This document shows, piece after piece, positions 18,236-27,693 of a stretch of DNA of 64,000 bases; the first letter of the stretch is position 1, and each line of letters begins with the position of its first letter. Under the pieces are notes generated by a model. That model made no database searches, was not told the origin of the DNA, and was given only the letters and a program-made list of their open reading frames with translations. Source of the stretch: Bacillus proteolyticus (GTDB taxonomy: Bacteria > Bacillota > Bacilli > Bacillales > Bacillaceae_G); the NCBI RefSeq assembly GCF_001884065.1, contig NZ_MACH01000003.1, positions 1 through 64,000 of the forward strand, given 5' to 3'. The translations under genes and the position numbers were made by a program.

Positions 18236-19426
18236 ATGAAAAAAAAACTACTATTTGTTATGCCTAGTTTATCTGCTGGTGGTGGAGAAAAAAGCTTGAT
18301 AAATTTACTATCTCAGATAGATTACAGTTTATATGATGTAGATTTATTTTTGTTTAATAAAACAGGAATATTCATAAATTCGATACCAAGAGAGGTAAAT
18401 ATATTAGATCTGCCAAGTGATTATAAAATATTTGCATCTAGCCTTAAAAATTCAATAATGGGCTTTTTAAAGAATGGACAAATTGATTTAGCATATTCAA
18501 GATTGATGTTCACTATTAAAAATAGATTGATAAAGGAAGCTGCAATTTCAGAACAGTATACATGGGAATATCAAAGTAAGTCATTTGAAGTGTTAGAAAA
18601 AGAGTATGATGCAGCGATAGGCTATCTTGAAAAGTCTTCAATATACTTCGTAGTTGATAAGGTCAATGCCAAAAAAAAGGCTGGATGGATACATACAAAC
18701 TACTCGAATTCAGGTATGGATTGCCAGTTCGATAACTCATATTTTGAACAACTAGATAATCTAATAACGGTTTCAGAAGAGTGTGCAAAATCGTTACAAG
18801 AAAATTTTCCACAACTAAAAAATAAAGTTACGATTATATATAATATAGTAGCTCCTGGCGTTATATATGATTTATCTAAAGAAGATATAGAAGATGACAG
18901 TTTGTTTGATAGACATTATACCAATATTATTACTGTCGCCAGATTAAGTCATGAAAAGGGTTTAGATTTAGCAGTGAAATCTTGTAAGTTACTTCTTGAA
19001 AAAGGATACAAGATAAATTGGTACGTATTAGGGGATGGAAATGAAAAAGATGCATTAGAACGTTTAATAGAAGATCATCATCTATCAAACCATTTTACAA
19101 TTTTGGGGGTTCGAGAAAATCCCTATCCTTATATACGAAAAGCAGATATATATGTGCAACCATCTAGGTATGAAGGTAAGTCTATAGCAATTGATGAAGC
19201 AAAAATATTGCATAAACCGATAGTGGTGACTAACTTTGAAACTGCAAAAGATCAAATAAATCATGGAATAAACGGAATTATTGCTGAGATGTCTGAAGAA
19301 GGAATAGCAACTGAAATTGAAAGGCTTATCAAAGATATAGAATTAAGGGAAAGAATCGTAAATAATTTATCTACAGAAAAGTTAGGAACCGAAAAAGAAA
19401 TAAATAAGCTCTACGGAATTCTTTAA
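18236..19426 (+). CDS. GT4 glycosyltransferase (tandem paralogue 2)
   Basis: A 396-residue GT-B enzyme. It has MPSLSAGGGEKSLINLLSQ, then DKVNAKKKAGWIHTNY, and RENPYPYIRKADIYVQPSRY followed by EGKSIAIDEAKILHKPIV with the EX7E-type site. Most similar to the next gene, implying recent duplication. ATG 18236 chosen over TTG 18224; the ribosome site TTGGGGT is weak. Its intact tail (NNLSTEKLGTEKEINKLYGIL, last 21 residues) is the reference for the damaged tail of the next gene. Confidence 0.88.
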   Translation: MKKKLLFVMPSLSAGGGEKSLINLLSQIDYSLYDVDLFLFNKTGIFINSIPREVNILDLPSDYKIFASSLKNSIMGFLKNGQIDLAYSRLMFTIKNRLIKEAAISEQYTWEYQSKSFEVLEKEYDAAIGYLEKSSIYFVVDKVNAKKKAGWIHTNYSNSGMDCQFDNSYFEQLDNLITVSEECAKSLQENFPQLKNKVTIIYNIVAPGVIYDLSKEDIEDDSLFDRHYTNIITVARLSHEKGLDLAVKSCKLLLEKGYKINWYVLGDGNEKDALERLIEDHHLSNHFTILGVRENPYPYIRKADIYVQPSRYEGKSIAIDEAKILHKPIVVTNFETAKDQINHGINGIIAEMSEEGIATEIERLIKDIELRERIVNNLSTEKLGTEKEINKLYGIL

Positions 19427-19438
19427 AAGGTGATTATT

Positions 19439-20518
19439 ATGAAAAAAGACGTATTATTTGTTATCAATAATTTGAACTGCGGTGGGGCTGAGAAGTCATT
19501 AATCTCTCTGTTGAATACGATGGATTACTCTCGCTATAATGTGGATTTATTTTTATTTAAGCATGAAGGTTTATTCCTTAATAAAATTCCTAAACAAGTG
19601 AATGTATTAGAAGAACCTCCTGAGTATCAGTTGTTTGATATGCCGATAAAAGCAGCTATCATGAAATGCTTGCGACAAGGAAGACTAGATATAGCCTTAT
19701 CAAGGGTTTGTGCAGGTTACATATTTAAAAGTGAAAAAAACAAGGCTCGTTGTGAACAGAGAGTATGGCGATATCTATCAAAATCTTTACAGAATATAAG
19801 TAAAAAGTATGATGTAGCGATTGGGTACTTAGAAAAGAACCCAGTTTACTTTTGTATAGACAAAGTAAATGCGAATAAGAAAATTGGTTTTATACACACT
19901 GATTATGACAAATTAGGAATGGATCCTAACATTGATAGGGGTTATTTTCGTTCATTGGATCATATAGTGACGGTGTCTGAGGAATGTGCCAATGTTTTAA
20001 AACAAAGATTTTCTATATATAACGACAAAATAGGTGTTATTCATAACATCGTATCTCCAAGTACGATAAATAAAATGTCACAGGAAAAGGTAGATCTAGA
20101 GCGTAAAGGGGTAAAGCTTGTTTCTGTAGGAAGGTTAAGTCATGAAAAGGGATTTGATTTGGCTATAGAAGCCTGTAAGAATCTGGTTGGAGATGGATAT
20201 GAAATAAAGTGGTATATCATTGGAGAAGGGGAAGGGCGAGGTAAGTTAGAAAAAATGATAGAAGAAAATCACCTTCAAGATCATTTTTTACTGTTAGGAC
20301 TGAAAGAAAATCCCTATCCGTATATAAGAGAAGCAGATATATATGTACAACCATCCAGGTTCGAAGGAAAGTCTATCGCAATAGACGAAGCAAAAATACT
20401 GCATAAACCAATAGTGGTAACAAATTTCAGTACAGCTAAAGACCAAATTAAAAATGAAGAAAATGGGCTGATTATAGACATGGATGCTCACTCACTTTCG
20501 GAGGGAATTAAGAAATAA
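19439..20518 (+). CDS. GT4 glycosyltransferase (tandem paralogue 3), C-terminus lost by frameshift
   Basis: A 359-residue GT-B enzyme closely related to the preceding gene: NNLNCGGAEKSLISLLNT, IGFIHTDYDK, and ENPYPYIREADIYVQPSRFE followed by GKSIAIDEAKILHKP. It stops at SEGIKK. The missing tail is still readable in another frame up to 20594: ELRNKLIKNLSDEELGTESE, then IKKLYTLFE. The break lies in GGAATTAAGAAAT, which can encode both GIKK and ELRN in different frames, so a deletion between short repeats is plausible. The catalytic core remains, so activity may persist. ATG with AAAAGGTGATT upstream. Confidence 0.85.
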   Translation: MKKDVLFVINNLNCGGAEKSLISLLNTMDYSRYNVDLFLFKHEGLFLNKIPKQVNVLEEPPEYQLFDMPIKAAIMKCLRQGRLDIALSRVCAGYIFKSEKNKARCEQRVWRYLSKSLQNISKKYDVAIGYLEKNPVYFCIDKVNANKKIGFIHTDYDKLGMDPNIDRGYFRSLDHIVTVSEECANVLKQRFSIYNDKIGVIHNIVSPSTINKMSQEKVDLERKGVKLVSVGRLSHEKGFDLAIEACKNLVGDGYEIKWYIIGEGEGRGKLEKMIEENHLQDHFLLLGLKENPYPYIREADIYVQPSRFEGKSIAIDEAKILHKPIVVTNFSTAKDQIKNEENGLIIDMDAHSLSEGIKK

Positions 20519-20614
20519 GTTAATAAAGAACTTATCAGATGAAGAGCTAGGAACCGAGTCGGAGATAAAAAAATTATATACATTATTTGAGTAGTATAGA
20601 AAGGACATAATTAT

Positions 20615-21796
20615 ATGGTTATACAGGCAGCGTGCTTTGTGTTACTTGCTGTAATCGCAATTATTGTAGTGATTGATTTCATTCCTATAGGAAAGAATTG
20701 GTTGGGAAGAATAAAAATAGGAAGATATACGGATAAAAGCTTATGGAATCAGTCAATCACTCATATAGGTGTTAAGTGGCTAAATAAAACACCAAAGATT
20801 AAGGTAACTGATAACACAAGATTAATAGCAATTGATATGTTGAAAGGAAATTATACGAAAAGTGCTATACAGCATTGGCAAGAAGCATCTTTAATATTAG
20901 GGTTGTCTGAATACCTGAAATATAATGATGACAGAGCAGTAAAACATGAAATCACAAAGTTTTTGAACTCCAAATTTGATTCTAATGGTCAGTGGGTACA
21001 CAAACCTCATTATGTAGATGGAGCAATACTTGCTTATGCCATTATGAAGCTGGATTTTGAGGAGATAGATAAATATAAAAAAGCTTTGGATGCTACTTGG
21101 GAAATGATACAAGAGCATATAGGTGAGGATGGTACGATAGAATATAGAAAGTTTATGAAGGGGTATCGATACGTAGATACCATTGGTTTCATATGTCCAT
21201 TCTTAGTGACTTACGGCATTAGGTATAACAAAAGTGAGTGTATAGATTTGGCTGTAAAGCAGATTAAAGAATATGAAACATATGGAATGTTAAACTTAAG
21301 TCATATACCATGTCATGCTTATAGATTAGAAGATAAAGTTCCTCTAGGTTTATATGGCTGGGGAAGAGGTCTTGGATGGTTTGCTATAGGTCTTATAGAT
21401 ACGTGGAATGAATTACCAGAAAACAACAGCTATAAACCTGTATTAGAAGAAAGTGTACGTAAATTTGCAAAAGCTACGATGAAATTTCAACAACAAGGCA
21501 ATTGGAATTGGACTGTAACCAGGAACGAATGCGGACCAGATTCTTCCGCTACATCCACACTGGGGTGGTTTATGTTAAATGCAGCAAAGATAGAAGATAT
21601 TTCAAAGGAATGTTTGGAAAGTGCAGATAAAGCTATCGGTTATTTGATGGGAGTGACAAGAAGAAACGGAGCGGTCGACTTCTCTCAAGGTGATACGAAG
21701 GATATAGGTGTATATTCTACGTTATTCGATATATTGCCATTCACACAAGGGTTTTGTATTAGATTAATTAATTTACGTAATAATTATAAAATTTAG
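20615..21796 (+). CDS. GH88/GH105-like unsaturated glycuronyl hydrolase, membrane-anchored
   Basis: A 393-residue protein with an N-terminal hydrophobic segment (about 3-26), then a six-hairpin alpha/alpha-barrel-like domain. HYVDGAILAYA, YRYVDTIGFICPFL and the block GLYGWGRGLGWFAIGL resemble YteR/YesR-type unsaturated rhamnogalacturonyl hydrolases; the Asp residues in the first two blocks are candidate catalytic residues. The N-terminal segment suggests action on the outer face. It may trim or edit the polymer. Family assignment is from motif resemblance only. Confidence 0.7.
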   Translation: MVIQAACFVLLAVIAIIVVIDFIPIGKNWLGRIKIGRYTDKSLWNQSITHIGVKWLNKTPKIKVTDNTRLIAIDMLKGNYTKSAIQHWQEASLILGLSEYLKYNDDRAVKHEITKFLNSKFDSNGQWVHKPHYVDGAILAYAIMKLDFEEIDKYKKALDATWEMIQEHIGEDGTIEYRKFMKGYRYVDTIGFICPFLVTYGIRYNKSECIDLAVKQIKEYETYGMLNLSHIPCHAYRLEDKVPLGLYGWGRGLGWFAIGLIDTWNELPENNSYKPVLEESVRKFAKATMKFQQQGNWNWTVTRNECGPDSSATSTLGWFMLNAAKIEDISKECLESADKAIGYLMGVTRRNGAVDFSQGDTKDIGVYSTLFDILPFTQGFCIRLINLRNNYKI

Positions 21797-21823
21797 TCAT
21801 CCTTATAAGGATGACTAAATTTT
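21790..21823. terminator. Symmetrical terminator after the hydrolase gene
   Basis: AATTTAGTCATCC and GGATGACTAAATT pair perfectly around TTATAA, with As on one side and Ts on the other, so it could act in both directions. It overlaps the stop codon and falls inside the operon, a candidate site for readthrough under EAR control. Confidence 0.75.
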
Positions 21824-21868
21824 AATAGCCAGATTAATAAATTTTATTTTAGAACAGAGGGAAGAATT

Positions 21869-23035
21869 ATGACGAGACGTTATAAAGAATTGGATTCCCT
21901 TCGGGGTATTGCTGCAATCATTGTTCTATTAGGACACTTCTTAGCATTATTTCCGATATTAGGTAAAAAGGTAATGTATTCAACATTTGGGGCCTATTTT
22001 TCTATATTATGGCAAGGTCATTCGGCTGTTATTATATTTTTTGTGTTAAGTGGATTTGTTCTATCCTTGCCTTTTTATAAAGGGACGGAATTTAATTATT
22101 TAAAGTATCTTATTAAAAGAGTTTGTAGGATTTACATTCCTTATATTGTGATTCTTTTTATTGCAATAGGAATTAAATTGGGGATTCATTCTAAAATTGG
22201 TACCATTCCTGGTTTGGTACAATGGGGTTCATGGAACATAGAAGTTTCTTTGAATAGAGTAATGGATCATATTTTATTCTTGAGAGAATTTAATTCTGAT
22301 GCGTTTATTATGGTGATTTGGTCATTAGTTCACGAGATGCGAATTTCCATAGTGTTTCCTTTAATTATTTTTCTTTTACTTAGAGTAAACTGGAAAGTAA
22401 GTATTGGGATAGCGATGTTTTTATCAGTTATTGGTTATTTATTAATGAAGAACATTCCAAGCGAATTTAATATGCCAGTATCCACCAATTACTTTATCAC
22501 ATTACATTATAGCTCAATGTTTATTATTGGTGCACTACTAGCCAAAAACAGAGAATATTTAGTGAGTAAAATTATTAATTCAAAAGTAAAATATATATTA
22601 TTGCCTTTAGGTCTTTTATTTTTTAGCTATCCACGTATCCCATTTATGTTACTTTCCAAACTAATTGGTGAAATTGATTATGATTTGTATCTTATTATCA
22701 TCGATTGGTATATATGCTTTGGTGCAGTTTTAATTATTCTATCCGCTCTAAGTTCAAAACTATTTTCTAAATTATTACTGATTAAACCAGTACAATTTAT
22801 AGGGGAAATATCATATAGTCTTTATTTAGTACATCCAATTGTTCTATTAACAACAGTTCATATTTCCTATGGGAAGATATCAGTGCCTTTAATTTTATTA
22901 ATTTCTTTCTTATTTACTATGGTTGTGTCGGTCTTATGTTATAAATTTATTGAAATTCCATCAATAAAAATAGGCCGGAAACTTGCCACTAAAAATTCTA
23001 GAGGCGATGTTCCGTTGAGAAAAAAGGCTAGTTGA
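21869..23035 (+). CDS. Acyltransferase 3 family O-acetyltransferase
   Basis: Polytopic membrane protein of 388 residues with about ten helices. It begins with the family signature YKELDSLRGIAAIIVLLGHF, containing the conserved Arg and His. It probably adds O-acetyl groups to the lipid-linked or finished polysaccharide, as OafA-type enzymes do. RBS AGAGGGAAG before the ATG. It follows the terminator at 21790, so its expression may depend on readthrough. Confidence 0.9.
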   Translation: MTRRYKELDSLRGIAAIIVLLGHFLALFPILGKKVMYSTFGAYFSILWQGHSAVIIFFVLSGFVLSLPFYKGTEFNYLKYLIKRVCRIYIPYIVILFIAIGIKLGIHSKIGTIPGLVQWGSWNIEVSLNRVMDHILFLREFNSDAFIMVIWSLVHEMRISIVFPLIIFLLLRVNWKVSIGIAMFLSVIGYLLMKNIPSEFNMPVSTNYFITLHYSSMFIIGALLAKNREYLVSKIINSKVKYILLPLGLLFFSYPRIPFMLLSKLIGEIDYDLYLIIIDWYICFGAVLIILSALSSKLFSKLLLIKPVQFIGEISYSLYLVHPIVLLTTVHISYGKISVPLILLISFLFTMVVSVLCYKFIEIPSIKIGRKLATKNSRGDVPLRKKAS

Positions 23036-23163
23036 AAAATTGGAAAATAATAAGAATAAATAGTATGTAAGATGTGAATAGAGGGATAAGAGTAATTTTC
23101 TTAAGAAAAAGAGGAAAGATAATCTAATGCTCTATCGAGAAAAGTATTAGAAAGGAGATTGGT

Positions 23164-24090
23164 ATGGTGCAAATAAAAATAAAAAGTATGTTAGTTTTTA
23201 TTTGGAATAAATTGATCGATATCAAAATTCAGAGTTTGAATCGATTAACTATCATAAAAGATCGATTCACGAAGTGCTTTTTCAAGCCCCCTAGAATTCA
23301 ATCTATAGATGAAACTTTAAAAAAAATTATTCATGATAAAGCTTCCGTAGCCAGGTATGGTGATGGTGAATTTAAATTAATTCATAATCTAGATATAACA
23401 TTTCAACGGGCTGATCATTTGTTATCCAAAAGATTAAAAGAAATATTGCTAAGTGAAGATGAGAAGTTCTTAGTTTGTTTGCCGGATGTTTTTCAAGATT
23501 TATCAAAATATGCAGATGAACCAAAGGATTATTGGAGTCTTCATACTGCAAAATATAGATTAAAGTGGTATAAAGACTTAAAGAAGGGAAAAGTATATTA
23601 TAATTCCTTTATATCGAGATTCTATTATCCCTTTCGAGATAAGTCAAAATGTAAAGAATGGTTTATATTATTAAAATTAATATGGAAAGATAGGGATATA
23701 GTTTTAATAGAGGGTAGTAAGAGTAGATTAGGTATTGGAAATGATCTGTTTGAAAATGCTAAATCAATTGAAAGGATTTTAGTACCAGAGGAGCACGCAT
23801 TCTTACATTACAATAACATCTTAACAGCAGCAAAAAAAAATAATAAATCTAAATTGATTCTATTAGCAATAGGGCCTACTGCTACTATATTAGCATATGA
23901 TTTGTATAAAGAGGGATATCAAGCAATTGATATAGGGCATGTGGATATTGAATACGAATGGTTTTTAAGACAAGCAAAAACTAAAATCAAAATTGAAAAT
24001 AAGTACGTATGTGAAGCGGGTGCTGGACAAAATGTGGGCGATATTCAAGATGAGAAATATTTAAGTGAAATTAAAGCTGTAATAAGATAG
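23164..24090 (+). CDS. GT-D fold glycosyltransferase (SP_1767 / DUF1792 family)
   Basis: A 308-residue protein. VARYGDGEFKLI at about 59-70 is the conserved block of the GT-D family (DUF1792), including the metal- and nucleotide-binding acidic residues, and LLAIGPTATILAYDLYKEGY with IDIGHVDIEYEWF matches the C-terminal part. Streptococcal members add glucose to glycan chains on serine-rich adhesins; here it is more likely to extend the exopolysaccharide unit. AAAGGAGATTGGT precedes the ATG. Confidence 0.85.
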   Translation: MVQIKIKSMLVFIWNKLIDIKIQSLNRLTIIKDRFTKCFFKPPRIQSIDETLKKIIHDKASVARYGDGEFKLIHNLDITFQRADHLLSKRLKEILLSEDEKFLVCLPDVFQDLSKYADEPKDYWSLHTAKYRLKWYKDLKKGKVYYNSFISRFYYPFRDKSKCKEWFILLKLIWKDRDIVLIEGSKSRLGIGNDLFENAKSIERILVPEEHAFLHYNNILTAAKKNNKSKLILLAIGPTATILAYDLYKEGYQAIDIGHVDIEYEWFLRQAKTKIKIENKYVCEAGAGQNVGDIQDEKYLSEIKAVIR

Positions 24091-24133
24091 GCATGAGGGT
24101 TTAACTTATGTAAGTAATGTAGAGGTGAAAGGA

Positions 24134-25141
24134 TTGCATGAATTAATAAGTGTTATTGTTCCCATATATAATGTGGAAAAATGGTTAGCTAGATGTATTG
24201 AAAGTGTTTTAAAACAGCCTTTCGTCAATATTGAATTAGTTCTAGTCAATGATGGTTCAACAGATAAATGTGGTGAAATATGTGAAGAATATTTAGAAAA
24301 GGATAATAGAATTAAAGTAATCTATAAAGAAAATGGAGGAGTGAGTAGCGCAAGGAATGCAGGGATCGAGGCTGCTACAGGGAAGTATATAGTGTTTATA
24401 GATCCCGATGATGAGGTAAGCGAAAACTATTTTACTAGGTTATATGGTATTGCGGAAGATAAAAAGTGTGATGCTGTAATATGCGGATACAAAACTGTTC
24501 CAAATAATAATAGTATTATTCCTAACTTCAAATTAGATACTGTTATGAACGGGAGAGATTTTGTACTGAGCTCTCCAAATGTTCATTCCAAGAATGATCT
24601 ATGCTTTGCATGGAGGTATATATACAATTTAAGCATTATAAAAGAAAAAAACATCAGATTTAATGAACAAGTGTTTATTGGAGAAGATGTTATTTTTAAT
24701 TTAGAGTTTTTATTGCACTCACAAAGGGTATGTGCAGTCTCAGAAGTTCTTTATTTTTATACTATTAATAATCCAAATAGCTTAATGAGGGTTCCGTATA
24801 AACCAAATTTAGAGAACAGTTTAGTTTTACAATATCAAATGAGAAGACAACTTTCACAAGAATTTGGTTTACTACACGATAAGCAATTTAAAAAAGATAT
24901 GGCTAATTATTATATAAATCACATATATAGACTCTTGATTAATAATTTAAAAAGCGACCCTAATGTGGATGTTAATAATGCTTTTCGTAGAATAGTGAAT
25001 TATGAAATGTTCTCAGATAGTGTAAAAGGAATTGGTTTTTCATATCGATGCAATAACTTTAAGGAGTATATATATTATTTAGCAATAAAGTTTAAAGTGT
25101 ATCCTTTAATAGTTGCAGCATATAAAAGAGAAATCAGGTAA
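24134..25141 (+). CDS. GT2 glycosyltransferase (EpsJ-like)
   Basis: A 335-residue family 2 enzyme: LISVIVPIYNVEKWLARCIE, VLVNDGSTDKC, GVSSARNAGIEAA and the DXD-type IDPDDEVSENYF. GEDVIFNLEFLL in the C-terminal half is typical of EPS enzymes. AGAGGTGA eight bases before TTG 24134 supports that start rather than the GTG at 24125, which overlaps it. Confidence 0.87.
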   Translation: MHELISVIVPIYNVEKWLARCIESVLKQPFVNIELVLVNDGSTDKCGEICEEYLEKDNRIKVIYKENGGVSSARNAGIEAATGKYIVFIDPDDEVSENYFTRLYGIAEDKKCDAVICGYKTVPNNNSIIPNFKLDTVMNGRDFVLSSPNVHSKNDLCFAWRYIYNLSIIKEKNIRFNEQVFIGEDVIFNLEFLLHSQRVCAVSEVLYFYTINNPNSLMRVPYKPNLENSLVLQYQMRRQLSQEFGLLHDKQFKKDMANYYINHIYRLLINNLKSDPNVDVNNAFRRIVNYEMFSDSVKGIGFSYRCNNFKEYIYYLAIKFKVYPLIVAAYKREIR

Positions 25142-25189
25142 TGCTCTGGGGTTGAAAGTGTTTTCATACTTTCTGAAGTGGGAGGAAAA

Positions 25190-26737
25190 ATGAGAGTTAA
25201 AAATTCAATAATTAATATATCAGCCGGTATAGGCAGTCAAGTTATTATTACGTTACTAAGTTTTGCTTCCAGAACCATATTTATTACTTATTTAGGTGTT
25301 GAGTATCTGGGGGTAAATGGATTATTTACTAATATATTAGGAATGTTATCTTTAGCTGAAGCAGGAATAGGATCTGCTATCATATATAATCTATATAAAC
25401 CAGTGGCAGAAAATAATCAGGATAGAATCAATATGCTTATGAATTTTTATAGAAAGGCATATATGGCAATAGCTTTAATAGTATTGTTACTAGGATTACT
25501 TTTGTTACCTTTTCTTGGATATATCGCTAAAGATGCAAAGGTAGACAATATTCATTTTATTTATATTATATTTTTAATTAATACAGCTTCATCTTATCTA
25601 TTTTCTTATAAAACCTCATTTTTAAATGTTTGTCAAAAGGGATATATTGTTACAGGGATTTATTCTATCTCATCTATTATATCTACTTGCATTAAAATAG
25701 GAATTTTATACTTTACGCATAGTTATATTTTATATCTAATAATCGATATTATTATAACAATCAGTACCTCTGCGTTCTTGGCTATATTGGTAGATAAGAT
25801 GTACCCATTTTTAAAAAATAAAGCAGCAAGCAAATTAGATAGTGAAACCAAAAGTAATATTGTTAAAAATGTAAAGGCTTTAGTGCTACATAATATAGGC
25901 GGATATATTGTCTTTGGTACTGATAACATGTTAATTGCGTCTTTTGTCAGTGTTACAGCTGTTGGATTGTATTCAAATTATTATATGTTAATTAACATTT
26001 GTAGAACTTTTATAAATCAAATCTTTGATAATATAAATCATAGTGTAGGGAATTTGGTTGCAAAAGAAAGCGATGAAAAAATTTATAGCATATTTAAGAT
26101 TACTATGCTTTGTAATTTTTGGATATACTCATTTTTTTCCATATTTTTATATATTATAATGCAACCCTTTATTACTTTATGGATTGGTTCAAAATTTATT
26201 ATGGATATAAGTGTATTAATTATATTAATGATAAATTTTTATGTATCAGGAATGAGACGTTCTATATCTATGGTCAAAACAACATCAGGGATTTTTCATG
26301 AAGATAGGTATGCGCCCTTTTTAGAGGCTGCCGTGAATCTGGTGGCTTCTATTGTCTTGGTGCAATATATGGGCATAACAGGTGTTTTTATTGGAACACT
26401 TATAAGTACACTAGTGGTTCCATTTTGGATTGCTCCTTATTTAGTATATAAGAAAGTATTCCGTAAACCGGTTAGAGATTATTTTTTAAAATATACTTAC
26501 TATGTGATGATAGGGTTAGGAGCTTGTGTTATCACAAGTTTAATATGTGGTCTTATTCCGTATAATGGATTACTAGAATTAATATTAAGAGGGATGATTT
26601 GTTTAATAATTCCAAATGCTATTTATGTATTTGTTTTTTATAAGACAGATGAATTTAAGTATTTATTTGGAGTTGTTAAAAGTATAATTGGAAACCTGAG
26701 GGTGAAAATTCAGTCACACAAAAAGGGCACTTTTTAA
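25190..26737 (+). CDS. epsK: Wzx-type polysaccharide flippase (EpsK-like)
   Basis: A 515-residue MOP-superfamily membrane protein with about 12-14 helices, beginning RTIFITYLGVEYLGVNGLF, the typical first loop of Wzx proteins. It would move the lipid-linked repeat unit across the membrane for the EpsG-type polymerase. ATG 25190 follows GGGAGGAAAA; the upstream GTG overlaps that site. Confidence 0.9.
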   Translation: MRVKNSIINISAGIGSQVIITLLSFASRTIFITYLGVEYLGVNGLFTNILGMLSLAEAGIGSAIIYNLYKPVAENNQDRINMLMNFYRKAYMAIALIVLLLGLLLLPFLGYIAKDAKVDNIHFIYIIFLINTASSYLFSYKTSFLNVCQKGYIVTGIYSISSIISTCIKIGILYFTHSYILYLIIDIIITISTSAFLAILVDKMYPFLKNKAASKLDSETKSNIVKNVKALVLHNIGGYIVFGTDNMLIASFVSVTAVGLYSNYYMLINICRTFINQIFDNINHSVGNLVAKESDEKIYSIFKITMLCNFWIYSFFSIFLYIIMQPFITLWIGSKFIMDISVLIILMINFYVSGMRRSISMVKTTSGIFHEDRYAPFLEAAVNLVASIVLVQYMGITGVFIGTLISTLVVPFWIAPYLVYKKVFRKPVRDYFLKYTYYVMIGLGACVITSLICGLIPYNGLLELILRGMICLIIPNAIYVFVFYKTDEFKYLFGVVKSIIGNLRVKIQSHKKGTF

Positions 26738-27083
26738 TTTGAAATCTACATTTCTATAATCCCGTTACTGACCCAATCCATCGAGCACCAGCGCCTAATG
26801 AATTGACACAAAATTATAATGCTTAAAGTAAGAGCAAGTAAATAAAAGGAAAGTATTAAGAATCTTTTAGAAATGAAACACCACTATGCTCTGTTGAATA
26901 TGGTGGTGTTCTTATTACTGAGTATTTTAATTAAGTATTTTGCATGACATGTCCTTAAATAAAAAAGTAAATCAATTCGTTATTTTTCAACTATGAATGG
27001 GGCTGCTTTTTATGAAGATAGAAGTTTTAGGCAGTTATGGAGTAGAGGTTAATACATAAACCAAATTAGGAGTATGATTATAT
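26738..27083. other. Gap between flippase and priming genes
   Basis: No intact gene. A GC-richer patch at about 26758-26825 reads NPVTDPIHRAPAPNELTQNY, then NA and a stop, and may be the tail of a lost gene. AACACCAC at 26877 pairs with GTGGTGTT at about 26904-26911 as a hairpin without a clear T run. A 15-codon frame at 27012-27059 (MKIEVLGSYGVEVNT) has no ribosome site. Confidence 0.4.
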
Positions 27084-27680
27084 ATGAAAAGACTTTTCGA
27101 TTTGTTCGTTTCTTTGTCATTATTGGTGTTTCTTTTACCTCTTATTATAATAGTGGCTGTTTTAGTTAGAATTAAGTTGGGTTCCCCTATCATATTTAAG
27201 CAGCAACGCCCGGGATTGCATGGTGTCCCTTTTTTTCTTTATAAGTTTAGAACTATGACTGACGAGAAGGATAGTGAGGGGAATGCGTTGCCCGATGATG
27301 TAAGGTTTACCCGTTTCGGAGGGTTTCTGAGAAAATATAGTTTAGATGAATTGCCACAGTTGTTTAATGTTATAAAAGGGGACTTAAGTTTGGTAGGTCC
27401 AAGACCATTATTGATGGAGTATTTGGAACTATACACAGAAGAGCAGGCCAAGCGGCATAATGTCAGACCAGGGATTACGGGATGGGCCCAAGTAAATGGA
27501 AGAAACGCGATTTCTTGGGAGGAAAAATTTGATTTTGATGTATGGTATGCAAAAAAACGGACTTTTTGGCTTGATATGAAAATTTTGTTGTTAACGGTAA
27601 AGAAAGTATTTAAGTCAGAAGGAATCAATCAGGTTGGGCATGTAACTGTGGAAAAATTTAATGGTACAAAGAATTCTTGA
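27084..27680 (+). CDS. epsL: Priming phosphoglycosyl transferase (EpsL/PglC-like, operon 1)
   Basis: A 198-residue monotopic enzyme that transfers a sugar phosphate to undecaprenyl phosphate, starting repeat-unit assembly. It has an N-terminal re-entrant hydrophobic helix (about 5-27), KFRTMTDEKD, SLDELPQLFNVIKGDLSLVG with PRPLL, and RPGITGWAQVNGRN, the conserved PglC core; the catalytic pair is in the DE of SLDELP. It stands with the EpsM- and EpsN-like genes, so the primed sugar is probably the diacetamido-trideoxy hexose. Confidence 0.93.
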   Translation: MKRLFDLFVSLSLLVFLLPLIIIVAVLVRIKLGSPIIFKQQRPGLHGVPFFLYKFRTMTDEKDSEGNALPDDVRFTRFGGFLRKYSLDELPQLFNVIKGDLSLVGPRPLLMEYLELYTEEQAKRHNVRPGITGWAQVNGRNAISWEEKFDFDVWYAKKRTFWLDMKILLLTVKKVFKSEGINQVGHVTVEKFNGTKNS

Positions 27681-27693
27681 GGAGGTGAGATGG

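Noticed and set aside
27012-27059. Fifteen-codon frame MKIEVLGSYGVEVNT as a metallo-beta-lactamase-fold relic
   Set aside because: Only the first ten residues look familiar, there is no ribosome site and no further similarity downstream.
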